The position numbers were made by a program, and so were the translations under genes. A stretch of DNA of 64,000 bases from an uncultured bacterium (lineage in GTDB: Bacteria; Cyanobacteriota; Vampirovibrionia; Gastranaerophilales; Gastranaerophilaceae): the NCBI GenBank assembly GCA_949297715.1, contig CASFTJ010000001.1:224451-288450 (forward strand). Reading direction: 5' to 3'. The notes under the pieces are model-generated. The model did no database searches. It was not told where the DNA came from and saw only the letters and a program-made list of their open reading frames with translations. Positions 44,586 to 54,498 of this stretch are shown here, piece after piece; the stretch's first letter is position 1, and every line of letters starts with the position of its first letter.

Positions 44586-46880
44586 TTGAAATCAAAGAAT
44601 ATCATATATTCAATAATAATATCATTATCATTAATGACGTTATATCCGTTAACAAGTGTTGGTGCTGACAGTCTATGGGATTACAACTCAATGGACACAA
44701 CGGGAAGTGAGATGGCTGAAAGATATGTGTATGAAGGTCAGCCGGAGTTTTCTGATGCATCAGCTTTAACGCAAAAAGAAACCAAACGAGAAAAAAAAGC
44801 GCGTTTAAAAAAAGAAAAAAAAGAGCAAGAAGCAGCTTTAAAATCGGAAGAAAATCAGACGATAGCAGAAGATACCCCAACCGCCCAAACATCAAAAAAA
44901 CAAGGGAATTGGTTTACAAATCTTTTTCACAAAAACAAAAAAACTAATGAACTTCAACAGGAAGAAGAAATAGAATTACAGACATCTCCGTCATCAGGCA
45001 CAACAGATTCTTCAAATGAATATACAGAAGGTCAAAATGAACCGAATTTAAATTACGGATTCAGCCAATATGAAGAAAATGAAACACCTGCGGTATCGAG
45101 AAGCACGACACGCGGCGACAAATATATAAAAGACATAGAAATTCACGGGACAAATGTAATCTCCCCTGAGTTGATTTTGCAGCAGGTAAAACAGAAAAAA
45201 GGTCAAATATACAGCCGCGAAACAGTTCAGGAAGATTTGCGAAATATATACGGAATGGGTTATTTCAGCGAAAAGATGAGAGCAATTCCAGTGAACAATC
45301 CGGACGGCACAATTACTCTTAAAATCATTTTGGAAGAAAATGCCCCTGTAACGGATTTCACAATAGAAGGCAACACCGTTGTTTCGAATGAAGAAATTCT
45401 TTCATACCTAATAGATATGAAAGGGAAACCGCAAAATATAGCAAAACTTAATGAAGCAATAGAAAAAATTCAGATGTGTTACGCATCAAAAGGTTACATT
45501 CTGGCACGTATAGATTCAGTAACAGACGATCCTGACGGCACAATAAACATAAGCATCAAAGAAGGTACAATTAATAGAATTTTAATAGCCGGCAACGAAA
45601 AGACAAAAGACTTTGTAATAGAGCGAAACGTACTTTCAGAGCCGGGCATGGTTTATAACGAAAATCTTTTAAAGGAAGATATCGTAAGACTTTACGCCTC
45701 ACAAGCTTTCAAGGATGTAACAAGAGAAATAACACCATGCGAAGAACCTGACACTTATGATATTACGATTAACGTTCAGGAACAAAGAACAGCAAACATA
45801 TCAATCGGGGGCGGCTTGGATACCGTAACCGGTGTATTTGGTTCACTTGGGATAGCTGACAACAACTTCAGAGGTCGCAACCAGAGAGTATCATTAAATG
45901 GTTTGGTAGGTTCAGGTGTAATCTTAAACGATGCATCAATAATGAGAAGAATGAATCTACAAGTTGAATTAAGTTTCTTTGAACCGTATTTCTTTAACGC
46001 AGACACCTCATTAATGAGCAAACTATTTTACAGAGATTTCGGCAGCTATCAGGTACCGCTTGCAATTGAACGCAGAGTCGGAGGCGAAGTTACGGTTGCG
46101 CATAGGCTAAAACGTAACAGACATTTAACCTCCACATTTTCACTCGGAGTTGAAAATATTGATGTAAGCGAAGGAGATTTTAATAAAATCGCAAGTTTGT
46201 ATCAAAAATATAACATTCCGATATCGGAACGTGCAAAACAACTTGACGGCGGATTATTTATGTCGTTAAGTCCAGCGCTTATTTTTGATACAAGAGAAGG
46301 GGGAACAGTCACAAGAAAAGGAACCCTTGCAAGCTTAAGATTTGATGAAGAAATCGGGCTTTTAGATTTCGGCCAAACTCACGGGAAGTTAACAGGATCA
46401 ATCAAGCATTACATACCGATGGGTAAAAAGTCGTCATTATCATTCACAGTTAAAGGCGGCGGCAAAATACACGGGGACGATATGCCTGAAGTTATGATGT
46501 ACAGATTAGGCGGCCCGTACACAATCAGAGGCTTCAAGATGAGCGGTGTCGGTACTGGTGAAGCGTTCATAATGGGTTCAGCGGAATTTGCAACCCCAAT
46601 ACCGTTTTTGGATAGATCAAGACTTGCAAGAAAAGTTAATTTCTTAAACAACATCAGATTTACAGTCTGGGCTGATGCAGGTAAAATATTCAATCCGACA
46701 GTTACAAATACTCTTTACGACAGACCGCTTGAAGCAATATCAGCCGGTGTCGGCTTAAAATTGTATATACCCGGCATGGGACCGTTATCAATTGATTACG
46801 GTATTCCGTTTACCAACCCTGGCGACAACGGGAATCCGAACGGATACTTTACTTTTGGTGTAGGTGATTTAATATATTAG
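44586..46880 (+). CDS. bamA: Outer-membrane assembly factor BamA (Omp85 family)
   Basis: 764 aa, start TTG. Signal peptide about 1-27, then a charged low-complexity linker (about 60-175, Lys/Glu runs). POTRA domains start near 178 (DIEIHGTNVISPELILQQV), 258 (FTIEGNTVVSNEEILSYL) and 335 (ILIAGNEKTKDFVIERNV), giving three, as in cyanobacterial Omp85. The barrel runs from about 400 to the end, with GGPYTIRGF (the loop-6 RGF motif) and final YFTFGVGDLIY. It inserts outer-membrane proteins. TATAAT about 30 nt upstream; ompH follows. Confidence 0.94.
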   Translation: MKSKNIIYSIIISLSLMTLYPLTSVGADSLWDYNSMDTTGSEMAERYVYEGQPEFSDASALTQKETKREKKARLKKEKKEQEAALKSEENQTIAEDTPTAQTSKKQGNWFTNLFHKNKKTNELQQEEEIELQTSPSSGTTDSSNEYTEGQNEPNLNYGFSQYEENETPAVSRSTTRGDKYIKDIEIHGTNVISPELILQQVKQKKGQIYSRETVQEDLRNIYGMGYFSEKMRAIPVNNPDGTITLKIILEENAPVTDFTIEGNTVVSNEEILSYLIDMKGKPQNIAKLNEAIEKIQMCYASKGYILARIDSVTDDPDGTINISIKEGTINRILIAGNEKTKDFVIERNVLSEPGMVYNENLLKEDIVRLYASQAFKDVTREITPCEEPDTYDITINVQEQRTANISIGGGLDTVTGVFGSLGIADNNFRGRNQRVSLNGLVGSGVILNDASIMRRMNLQVELSFFEPYFFNADTSLMSKLFYRDFGSYQVPLAIERRVGGEVTVAHRLKRNRHLTSTFSLGVENIDVSEGDFNKIASLYQKYNIPISERAKQLDGGLFMSLSPALIFDTREGGTVTRKGTLASLRFDEEIGLLDFGQTHGKLTGSIKHYIPMGKKSSLSFTVKGGGKIHGDDMPEVMMYRLGGPYTIRGFKMSGVGTGEAFIMGSAEFATPIPFLDRSRLARKVNFLNNIRFTVWADAGKIFNPTVTNTLYDRPLEAISAGVGLKLYIPGMGPLSIDYGIPFTNPGDNGNPNGYFTFGVGDLIY

Positions 46881-46901
46881 AAAGGAAAATAAGGAGGTAA
46901 T

Positions 46902-47351
46902 ATGAAAAAAAATCTTGCAATAATCGCAGCAGCATTAATCATGTGCGGTATAGGCAGCAAAGCAATGGCAGGCGGAGTCGGTTATATTAATTATACAAAA
47001 GTACAGGAAAATTACGCATACGCACAGTCTGCCGTAAAAGAACTGGATGCTAAACGCCTTGAACTTCAACAATACATGGTTGATAAAGAAAAACAATACA
47101 AAGCTTTAGATACACCATTAAAAAAACAGAACTTTGAAGATGCAACAGCAAGAGAGTTTAATGCAAAACAGGAAGCATTGATGAAACTTCAAGCACAAAA
47201 AGGAGAACAGGTTTATAACAAAATTCAGGCAGCCGCAAAACAGGTACTTGTAGAACAAAAACTTGATGCAATCCTAGATTACAATGCGGTATTTATCGGC
47301 GGCGTAGATGTAACAGATCAGGTTATCCAGAAATTGAAAACAATGCCTTAG
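46902..47351 (+). CDS. OmpH/Skp-family periplasmic chaperone
   Basis: 149 aa. Signal peptide about 1-23 ending AMA. The mature protein begins GVGYINYTKVQENYAYAQSAVKELDAKR, then long helices with Gln/Lys/Glu (the Skp tentacles) and a final IQKLKTMP. It should hold outer-membrane proteins for BamA, whose gene is 21 nt upstream. Strong AAGGAGGT site. Confidence 0.9.
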   Translation: MKKNLAIIAAALIMCGIGSKAMAGGVGYINYTKVQENYAYAQSAVKELDAKRLELQQYMVDKEKQYKALDTPLKKQNFEDATAREFNAKQEALMKLQAQKGEQVYNKIQAAAKQVLVEQKLDAILDYNAVFIGGVDVTDQVIQKLKTMP

Positions 47352-47377
47352 AAGATAAAACATTGAAAGGATAAAAA

Positions 47378-48154
47378 ATGAAATATTCACAAAACGGCGA
47401 GCAGTATCATATCGGATTGAGAGAAGGCGATGTCGGGAAATATGTAATCCTTCCCGGGGATCCGAAAAGATGCCAAAAGATTGCCGAATATTTCGATGAT
47501 GCGAAATTGATAGCAGACAGACGAGAATATACAACATACACAGGCTACTTAGACGGAGAAAAAGTAACCGTAACATCAACCGGAATAGGTGGTCCTTCAG
47601 CATCAATAGCATTAGAGGAACTTGTAAAAATCGGAGCAGAGAAATTCATCCGAGTCGGCACCTGCGGCGGAATAGATATTGATGTCAAAGGCGGCGATAT
47701 TGTTGTTGCGACAGGAGCTGTTCGAATGGAAGGGACTTCAAAAGAGTATGCTCCGATAGAATTTCCTGCCGTAGCCGACCTTGATATTACAAATTCACTT
47801 GTTGAAGCATGTAAAAAATTAAATAACGATTTTCACACAGGAATAGTCCAGTGTAAAGATTCATTTTACGGGCAGCACAGCCCCGAAAAATCTCCGGTAA
47901 GTTACGAACTTATCAACAAATGGGAAGCCTGGAAACGTTTAGGCTGCAAGGCGTCAGAAATGGAATCCGCAGCACTTTTTGTAGTCGGAAGTGCATTGAA
48001 AGTTAAGGTAGGTTCGGTATTTTTAACAGTAGCAAATCAGGAAAGAGAAAAAGCAGGTTTTGAAAATCCTGTTTTTCACGACACCGACAAAGCAATAAAA
48101 ACAGCAATTGAAGCATTAAGAATTTTAATCAAAAAAGACAGAAATCAGGAGTAA
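47378..48154 (+). CDS. udp: Uridine phosphorylase-type nucleoside phosphorylase
   Basis: 258 aa. Phosphate and substrate motifs [43 protein letters not shown] and the [13 protein letters not shown] segment that holds the ribose-binding Met-Glu. It cleaves uridine (or a related nucleoside) with phosphate. It follows ompH by 26 nt and is 3 nt before the FlhA-C-like gene, so it is co-transcribed with envelope genes. Confidence 0.9.
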   Translation: MKYSQNGEQYHIGLREGDVGKYVILPGDPKRCQKIAEYFDDAKLIADRREYTTYTGYLDGEKVTVTSTGIGGPSASIALEELVKIGAEKFIRVGTCGGIDIDVKGGDIVVATGAVRMEGTSKEYAPIEFPAVADLDITNSLVEACKKLNNDFHTGIVQCKDSFYGQHSPEKSPVSYELINKWEAWKRLGCKASEMESAALFVVGSALKVKVGSVFLTVANQEREKAGFENPVFHDTDKAIKTAIEALRILIKKDRNQE

Positions 48155-48157
48155 GAA

Positions 48158-49633
48158 ATGTTCAATAAAAAAATGCAGTATATAATAAAAACCTGCTCAG
48201 GGGACAACATGCAGGAACTTCAAAACCTACTGAATGAAATGTCCATGAACGGCTGGGAACTTTACAGCATGAACGAAGCAGAAACCGATGATGGTATAAA
48301 GTTCAACTGCATTTTTATGAGTGAATCAAACCAGGATGACGAAAATTTAACCTCCGATATCATAAACATTTCGACCTTCAAAAGCCAGATGGAGAAGATG
48401 TTGTCCCCAAAGCTTTCGCCTTATGAAGCATGCCTTGATATTCAGTCAAAGATTAAAAACCAGCAGAATAAAATTTCTAAAATAAAAACCGAATTAGAAA
48501 AAGAAGCACCGGCTTCGGTCAACCGCAAGAAATTGAATGACAAAATTTCAGCAAACCTGAAAGAACTTGATGACTTAAAAATAAAACTTGCCAAGACGAC
48601 TTCACCGGATGTTATGTATGAAAAATTGACAGAAGAAAAGCTTGCAATTTATTTGAGTGAAGAACTTATCGAATATGTAGAAAACGAATCTGAAACTACG
48701 CAAGAAACTCTTCTAGCTGAAACCGTTAAAGTAAGACTAAATTTAACAGAAGAACTTGGTTATATTATTCCGAAAGTTATATTTCAAGATGATGAAGATT
48801 TAAATCCTTATGAATTTTCAATAAAAATCCGTGGGATGGAAGTATATAGAGCATGCGTTTATCCAAATTACACGATGTATTTTGCAGACGATCTGCATTT
48901 AGAAAGTAAGATTAAAAATTCTATTTATGATACAGATTTAATCACCGGCAGAAAAATAATTTGGATAGAAAAAAGTAAAACGAAAGATTTTTGGGAAAAA
49001 GGTATTAACGGAGCAGAGTATATAGCACGGGCGCTTGAGTACGTTGCAGTAAAATATGTAGACGAACTTCTTGATTACGCAGATATTGAAAAATACATAG
49101 ATGTTGTAAGCCGACATAACGAATTTTTAGTTGCGAACTTAATACCTGATTTTATGACGCTATCTGATTTAAAATTTATTTTGACAAGCCTTATAAAAGA
49201 GCGCGTTTCAATAAAAGATATCAATTATCTTTTTGAAAAGATGAACGACTATGCAGAACAGGGTGCAAAATCAGATTTATTAAAAAAAGTACGCCTATCG
49301 CTTGCAAGAAGGATTTGTTCAAACTATGCAAACGAAAACGGAATAATAAGCTTAATAGAAATTTCAGACAAAACGCTTGACGCATTCATGCCCGGCTTTG
49401 AGGAAGATGACGATTTTATAATAAAAATAGACGGAGATTATGCCGAAAAACTTGCAAATAAAATAGCGAAAAAAGCAAATCAATTAGGATTGGAAGAAAT
49501 AAAAATACTTGTACCGATGGAATTAAGGCATTTATTTTTCACGCTTTTATCAAACTATTTAAATAACATAGTAGTTCTTACCCGCGAAGAAATAGGATGC
49601 AATTTCGGGATAGAAATTGTTGCAAATATTTAA
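48158..49633 (+). CDS. Soluble FlhA/SctV C-domain-like protein with foreign N-terminus
   Basis: 491 aa. Residues about 187-491 follow the FHIPEP cytoplasmic domain in order: VRLNLTEELGYIIPKVIF, YEFSIKIRGMEVYRACVYP, LIPDFMTLSDLKFILTSLI, ERVSIKDINYLFEKMNDYA, LARRICSNYANENGIISLIE and a last subdomain ending LTREEIGCNFGIEIVANI. The eight membrane helices of FlhA are absent. The N-terminus (about 1-55, LQNLLNEMSMNGWELYSM) resembles DUF4177, then a coiled coil (about 105-165) follows. In export systems this domain docks chaperone-substrate complexes. Here its role is unknown. It is co-transcribed with udp. Confidence 0.82.
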   Translation: MFNKKMQYIIKTCSGDNMQELQNLLNEMSMNGWELYSMNEAETDDGIKFNCIFMSESNQDDENLTSDIINISTFKSQMEKMLSPKLSPYEACLDIQSKIKNQQNKISKIKTELEKEAPASVNRKKLNDKISANLKELDDLKIKLAKTTSPDVMYEKLTEEKLAIYLSEELIEYVENESETTQETLLAETVKVRLNLTEELGYIIPKVIFQDDEDLNPYEFSIKIRGMEVYRACVYPNYTMYFADDLHLESKIKNSIYDTDLITGRKIIWIEKSKTKDFWEKGINGAEYIARALEYVAVKYVDELLDYADIEKYIDVVSRHNEFLVANLIPDFMTLSDLKFILTSLIKERVSIKDINYLFEKMNDYAEQGAKSDLLKKVRLSLARRICSNYANENGIISLIEISDKTLDAFMPGFEEDDDFIIKIDGDYAEKLANKIAKKANQLGLEEIKILVPMELRHLFFTLLSNYLNNIVVLTREEIGCNFGIEIVANI

Positions 49634-49649
49634 TATTTTTTTATACATT

Positions 49650-49678
49650 AGCAAAAAAAAATATTCACGGATTTTAGA
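49650..49678 (+). promoter_or_regulatory. Shared upstream element (copy C), before the GH77-like gene
   Basis: AGCAAAAAAAAATATTCA followed by CGGATTTTAGAAG, ending 5 nt before the ATG. If it is a promoter, the mRNA is leaderless. Confidence 0.6.
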
Positions 49679-49683
49679 AGAGT

Positions 49684-51741
49684 ATGCGCATAACAGGAAT
49701 AAACAGTCAAATAAACAGCAATTACACTTCATTCGGCAGACGTCCGAGAAAAGATGAAGAAGCAGACCTTCAGAAAACAATGGAAGAAGGTTTTGAAGCC
49801 GCCGGAGTAAGGGAAAGATCAGCAATTACTCACGGTTCGGTATTTCCTGCCATTGGCAGAGATTCTTTTATCGGATCTCCATACGGAGAGGGCGCAACCG
49901 AATGGATTAAATTTTTAAAATTATACGGTTTTAACGGCAACCAATTAGGTCCGACGGGCATGATTTTGTACGATGACAATAATTATTCACCCTACAATGC
50001 CTCAGCCCTTAACGAAAACATATTGTTTATAGACCTTAAACCGCTCACGACAGAAAAATACGGAAAGATTTTATCAAAAGAAAGCTATGAAAATTTAACA
50101 ATTCCTGCAGATGGAAATGGCAAAGATTATAGCTTCTCAGATTTCTCAGAAGCCAAAATAGTATATTATAAAGCATTAACGGAAAGTTACAAAACCTTCA
50201 AATCAAACCTTGCAAAAGGTCAGCCCGAAGCCATTAAATTAAACAATGAATTTAAAGAATATCTGACACAAAAAGGTCAACAAACAGAAGAAGAAGGTAT
50301 CTACCGAGTTTTATCGACATTATATGGAGATGAAGACTGTGACAATTGGGAAAAACCGGATTCTGATCTTATGGTAAACATAAGAAAAGAAGATCCTGTT
50401 GCAATAAAGCATTATGCATCGTTGAAAAAAAGATTTAAAAATCCGATTGAACAATATCAATTTGAACAGTTTTTAGTAACAAAACAGATAAAAGAAAATA
50501 AAGAATTCAGGGATAAAATAGGCTTCAAATACTATTCTGACTTGTTGGTCGGGAACTCCAAAATGGATTACTGGCGTTACAAAGAAGCCTTTTTAGAAGG
50601 CTACTATATGGGAGCAATGGAATATAACGAAAATACACCTCACCAAACCTGGGGAGTAAATGTATTAAATCCGAGAAAATTATTCCTAAATGATAAGGAA
50701 TTAAATATAGGCGGTAAATTCTTAAAAGAAAAAATCAAACATGCGCTTGAGAACTGTGAAAACACCAGAATAGACCATGCTTTAGGTTTAATTGAACCTT
50801 TTGTATATAAAGGCGATACTTTAGAATACGACGATAACGGAAAGCAAATCAAAGACAAACTATATGGAAGATTCATGTCAATGTTGTTCGATGAAAACGG
50901 CACTCCAATGGACACCCATTTTGATTATCCAAGAATTTTAGAAAGAATCGTATTACCAACATTAAAAGAAGAAAAACTTGATCAAAATGATCCGGTTTGG
51001 GAGCATTTATGCTGTGAACCGGCACTATTCAAACAAATATATTATGAAAAGCATCACCTTCCCGAATTAATAATGTTTGACTATAAGATAGCCAAAGATT
51101 TCATCGGAAATGCAAATAACTGGTATCTTTTAGGTTCACACGATTCAATACCTATTTTAAGTTTATTAAGGGATAAAGGAGAAAATTTAAGAGGAGATAA
51201 AGCCTGGGATCCTCTATATCTTGCCGGATACTTAAACCAGGATCCGAAAAGGGTTAAAGAAAGTTCAGAATATTGCAATAAAATTTCGCATATAAAAGAT
51301 GGCAAACCCAAAACAGGTGATGAATTAGAGAAAGCCGACAAAGCAATAGTTGATGCAAAATTTGCCGAGCTTATGACAAAGGAAAAAATACAAATATCCT
51401 TTGCTGATCTTTTAGGTCTTACCGAGACAGGTCTTTCATACAACATAGGCGGAAGTTCAAACAAGATAAACTGGCGAGAAAGGATAGCCCCTGATTTTCT
51501 TGACAAATACTATGAAAATTTATCAAGTGACAATCCGACAGCATTAAACATGCCGGAAATATTAAAAATAGCGGTTCAAGCCTCAATAGATGGCAAACTA
51601 GTCGGATATACGGAATCAGTAAAAAATGATGCTGATAAAGAACAAAAAATTAAGCAGAAACGCGAAGAACTATACAATCAATACGGCTACCTGCTTGATA
51701 AACTGCAACACTATGCAGACATATTAAAAGAAAAAGAATAG
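49684..51741 (+). CDS. GH77-like 4-alpha-glucanotransferase with N-terminal SFGR tag
   Basis: 685 aa. GH77 features: YGEGATEWIKFLKLYGFNGNQLGP, SPYNASALNENILFIDL, DYWRYKEAFLEGYYMGAMEYN, TWGVNVLNPR, and NTRIDHALGLIEPFV with the likely nucleophile Asp (RxDHxxG). LLGSHDSIPI takes the place of the third acidic site. The usual EDLG acid/base motif is not obvious; WEHLCCEPALFKQIYYEK may stand in. The first 20 residues carry YTSFGRR. Expected to rearrange alpha-1,4-glucans, possibly together with the GH13-like enzyme at 6882. Confidence 0.78.
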   Translation: MRITGINSQINSNYTSFGRRPRKDEEADLQKTMEEGFEAAGVRERSAITHGSVFPAIGRDSFIGSPYGEGATEWIKFLKLYGFNGNQLGPTGMILYDDNNYSPYNASALNENILFIDLKPLTTEKYGKILSKESYENLTIPADGNGKDYSFSDFSEAKIVYYKALTESYKTFKSNLAKGQPEAIKLNNEFKEYLTQKGQQTEEEGIYRVLSTLYGDEDCDNWEKPDSDLMVNIRKEDPVAIKHYASLKKRFKNPIEQYQFEQFLVTKQIKENKEFRDKIGFKYYSDLLVGNSKMDYWRYKEAFLEGYYMGAMEYNENTPHQTWGVNVLNPRKLFLNDKELNIGGKFLKEKIKHALENCENTRIDHALGLIEPFVYKGDTLEYDDNGKQIKDKLYGRFMSMLFDENGTPMDTHFDYPRILERIVLPTLKEEKLDQNDPVWEHLCCEPALFKQIYYEKHHLPELIMFDYKIAKDFIGNANNWYLLGSHDSIPILSLLRDKGENLRGDKAWDPLYLAGYLNQDPKRVKESSEYCNKISHIKDGKPKTGDELEKADKAIVDAKFAELMTKEKIQISFADLLGLTETGLSYNIGGSSNKINWRERIAPDFLDKYYENLSSDNPTALNMPEILKIAVQASIDGKLVGYTESVKNDADKEQKIKQKREELYNQYGYLLDKLQHYADILKEKE

Positions 51742-51769
51742 TTATTTATAATAAAAATAAATATAATAC

Positions 51770-51800
51770 GAGGGGCGAATGTAAATTTGACATTCGCCTC
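51770..51800. terminator. Hairpin between convergent genes
   Basis: GAGG-G-GCGAATGT pairs with ACATTCGCCTC (one bulged G) around 7 nt. Only weak T runs. Lies between the GH77-like gene and the gene at 51833. Confidence 0.55.
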
Positions 51801-51832
51801 TAATAATTTAAAACATAAAAATAATTTTAGAA

Positions 51833-52660
51833 TTAATCTCTATGAGTACCGATTTGATATCCAGGCACACATAAAAATGCCGGAACAGTTCTTGTAATAG
51901 CAGTTGATAAAGGAGATTTTTTCGCCATTAAAGTAACCGCCAAACTCAAATCATCCACATGGGGTGCAAAATCAGTTTTCTTAATTTTTCTGTCAACCTG
52001 TTTATGGTAAACTTTTTCGTTAATAAAATTAGAAAGCCTGTTACCGCCGATAATACCAGCGACTAAAGCCGCAGCTGTCATAGAGGCAGAAGGGAGAACT
52101 TTCAAAAACTTATTAATAATTTTAGCAGGCTTAGCAGTAGCATTTGCAATTTGCGGCACCTTACTCAAAATTTGTTTTTGATAATTTTTGTATAAGAGTG
52201 AAACCCCTCCCACACAAACAACAGGCACAAGGACATTCCCTAAAAGTTGGTTTACCGTTTCGCGGAGCTTACTTTTAAAATGTTTCTTATCATCAAAAAC
52301 CGCACCTCCAGCAAGCCCTCCTGCGGCAGATCCTGTCGCAAGCATCAAAATCTGAGGCGCTTCAATTTCCATCAATTTAGCATCCGGTTGTTTTTTGCTA
52401 AATATTTTGAACATAGCCCAATCTTTCGGCTTTTGCGAAAAAATAACTTTAGGATTTAAAGAGAAGCCTTGTTTTTTAGCAATTACAGCGGACATAGCCC
52501 CCACACCTGCAACAGATGAAAGTAAAACGCCTGTTTTATTAAGCGGCTGCTCTCTTTTTTCATTGTAATCCGTTTGTGTTCCTCTTTTTGAGGTAAATGA
52601 AGCATTAAAATTATTATATTTAGATTCGGTATTAATATTTAAAATTTGATTAACGGGCAT
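51833..52660 (-). CDS. Membrane protein with N-terminal SFTS tag, function unknown
   Basis: 275 aa. N-terminus MPVNQILNINTESKYNNFN then ASFTSKRG. Hydrophobic segments near 43-60 (GVLLSSVAGVGAMSAVIA), 104-121 (ILMLATGSAAGGLAGGAVF), 140-158 (VLVPVVCVGGVSLLY) and 192-210 (SASMTAAALVAGIIGG). A conserved-looking C-terminus, FAPHVDDLSLAVTLMA and VPAFLCVPGYQIG. No family recognised. Divergent from the gene at 52838; both have the shared upstream element. Confidence 0.65.
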   Translation of the reverse strand: MPVNQILNINTESKYNNFNASFTSKRGTQTDYNEKREQPLNKTGVLLSSVAGVGAMSAVIAKKQGFSLNPKVIFSQKPKDWAMFKIFSKKQPDAKLMEIEAPQILMLATGSAAGGLAGGAVFDDKKHFKSKLRETVNQLLGNVLVPVVCVGGVSLLYKNYQKQILSKVPQIANATAKPAKIINKFLKVLPSASMTAAALVAGIIGGNRLSNFINEKVYHKQVDRKIKKTDFAPHVDDLSLAVTLMAKKSPLSTAITRTVPAFLCVPGYQIGTHRD

Positions 52661-52681
52661 TATAAACCACCTTCTTACACT

Positions 52682-52713
52682 ATTTAGAAAATCCGTAAAA
52701 AAATTTTCTTGAC
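52682..52713 (-). promoter_or_regulatory. Shared upstream element (copy E), before the gene at 51833
   Basis: Minus strand GTCAAGAAAATTTTTTTA then CGGATTTTCTAAAT, 21 nt from the ATG. Confidence 0.55.
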
Positions 52714-52784
52714 AGCTACATTATAAAAATTAACAAAACTTTAAATCAATAGTGTAACAAAGTATTAAATAAGACAAATTATCT

Positions 52785-52816
52785 GGCAAAAAAAAATATT
52801 CAGGGATATTATAAAA
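52785..52816 (+). promoter_or_regulatory. Shared upstream element (copy B), before the gene at 52838
   Basis: GGCAAAAAAAAATATTCA then GGGATATTATAAAA, ending 21 nt before the ATG. The last block contains a plausible -10 (TATTAT). Confidence 0.65.
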
Positions 52817-52837
52817 TTTGACAGGAAACAATTAAAA

Positions 52838-54421
52838 ATGGTTATAACAATAGCCCCGACACCGGTAAAAACCCAATATACACCGCGGCATTTTGTAAAG
52901 GGTATGGCAAGCCGCGGACTTGCACCCTTAATTTTGCTTGAAGCATGTGTAGAAATAGGACGAACCTATCAAGCATACAAAAGAGGCGGCTTTGACGAAG
53001 GTCGAGAGAGAATTACAGAAGAAATAATCGGTGCATTATTTTGGTTTAGCGGAGTTAAAAGTTTCAACAAACTTATCGACCATTTTGTCGGCAAAAAGAT
53101 GTTAAAACTACCCGATACAAACTTTGATGTCGGGAAAGATTCAATGCACAATCCATTAAAAAATTACCTTAAAAAACACAAGATTTCAGAAAATAAAATT
53201 GCAAACTTTAAATTTGCAAAAGTTGCAAGCAGCATAATTTTAGCGAACTGTCTTGTAGGTTTTCTTGTTCCGAAACTAAACCAATCAATAACTACCTATT
53301 TCAGACGTCACAGAAAAAATCCGCAAACAGAACAACCTCAAAACAGTATTCCGCAAATTCAGACAAATTACACTCGCCCGACAATGAGTGAATTTATAAA
53401 TAAAAATAACGAAAACCAAGAAAAGCAAACGGCAGCCTTCAAAGGTTCAAACATGACACAAACTCTGCTTACACTTGCCAACCATTTTGAAAATGATGCA
53501 AAATATCAACTTCTATCGACCGATGTCGGAATTGCAGGTGGACGTACGATTATGGCAAGAAATAATAACGAAAGAAGAGAAATTTTAATTCGTGACTTAA
53601 GTTCAATTTATTTTTATATGTTTAACATGCCAAACATGAACAGATGGCTGAATATGATAGAAGACGGCAGAAAAACAAGACTTGATCCGGTTTCTGCAAA
53701 ATATGCAACAGATGAAATGTCCAAACTTTTAAAAGCCAACAACGGACAAATGAGTGTTGAAGAATTCAAAAAACAGGTATTCGGAACAGGCAGCACAGAT
53801 TTTCTTAATAATCAAGAACTCAAAGGAAAATTCTTTGGCAAAAACAAAGATGCAATTAAATTGGACGATTTTCTAACCATCTTAAAAAATAATGTATCTA
53901 ATGAAGATTACACGAGATTGTCAAATGTCGCAAAAGAGATGTCGAAACTCCAGCCTGAAATCGAAGGAATCGGATATCTTTCTAAAAGTCAGGTTGAAAG
54001 TATTCTTAAAGGCGGAAGGTTTAACTCTCCTGAATTTCTTGACAACTTACTTGAAATTGCAACAAGAGAGGATATTCCGTTTGCAAAAACCGCCCCGTCA
54101 AACAGAAAAAATCCGCTCAAATTTATTGCTCAAGCTGAACTTGACGGAATCAAAGATGATGCGGTTGCCTATATCAATGATATTATCAAACGAGCAAAAG
54201 GCGGCATGATAACAGAAGACGTCCTCAAAAAAGCAAGCAAAATGAATTTGATTAAAAACTCAATTAACTGGGGCACCGGTTTTGTAATTTCAGCAGCATT
54301 CCTGTCAACATTTATTCCGAAAATCCAATACTGGGTAACGAAAAAAATCACCGGCGAAAACTCATTCCCCGGCACAACAGACTATTCCAAAAACAAAAAT
54401 CAACCTCAAATGAAAGCTTAA
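52838..54421 (+). CDS. Hypothetical protein with two membrane segments and internal AFKG tag
   Basis: 527 aa. Hydrophobic helices at about 130-148 (VASSIILANCLVGFLVPKL) and near the C-terminus (WGTGFVISAAFLSTFIPKI), so both ends of the soluble middle (about 200-470) may anchor to the membrane. An Asn/Gln linker (about 160-200) leads to TAAFKGSNMTQTLLTLANHF, resembling the NFxG tag. Block DVGIAGGRTIMARNNNERREILIRDLSSIYFYMFNMP is distinctive. RBS AGGAAA. No known family recognised. Confidence 0.65.
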   Translation: MVITIAPTPVKTQYTPRHFVKGMASRGLAPLILLEACVEIGRTYQAYKRGGFDEGRERITEEIIGALFWFSGVKSFNKLIDHFVGKKMLKLPDTNFDVGKDSMHNPLKNYLKKHKISENKIANFKFAKVASSIILANCLVGFLVPKLNQSITTYFRRHRKNPQTEQPQNSIPQIQTNYTRPTMSEFINKNNENQEKQTAAFKGSNMTQTLLTLANHFENDAKYQLLSTDVGIAGGRTIMARNNNERREILIRDLSSIYFYMFNMPNMNRWLNMIEDGRKTRLDPVSAKYATDEMSKLLKANNGQMSVEEFKKQVFGTGSTDFLNNQELKGKFFGKNKDAIKLDDFLTILKNNVSNEDYTRLSNVAKEMSKLQPEIEGIGYLSKSQVESILKGGRFNSPEFLDNLLEIATREDIPFAKTAPSNRKNPLKFIAQAELDGIKDDAVAYINDIIKRAKGGMITEDVLKKASKMNLIKNSINWGTGFVISAAFLSTFIPKIQYWVTKKITGENSFPGTTDYSKNKNQPQMKA

Positions 54422-54498
54422 AATAACGGCTGATTTTTCCGATTATGCTCTTGTAAATAAACTTTGAGCATGCGATAATTTTGTTGGAAAGGCAAGAA

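Noticed and set aside
48158..49633. Truncated flhA pseudogene
   Set aside because: The frame is intact, has a distinct N-terminal domain and a ribosome site, and is tightly joined to udp. Decay would be expected to bring stops or frameshifts.
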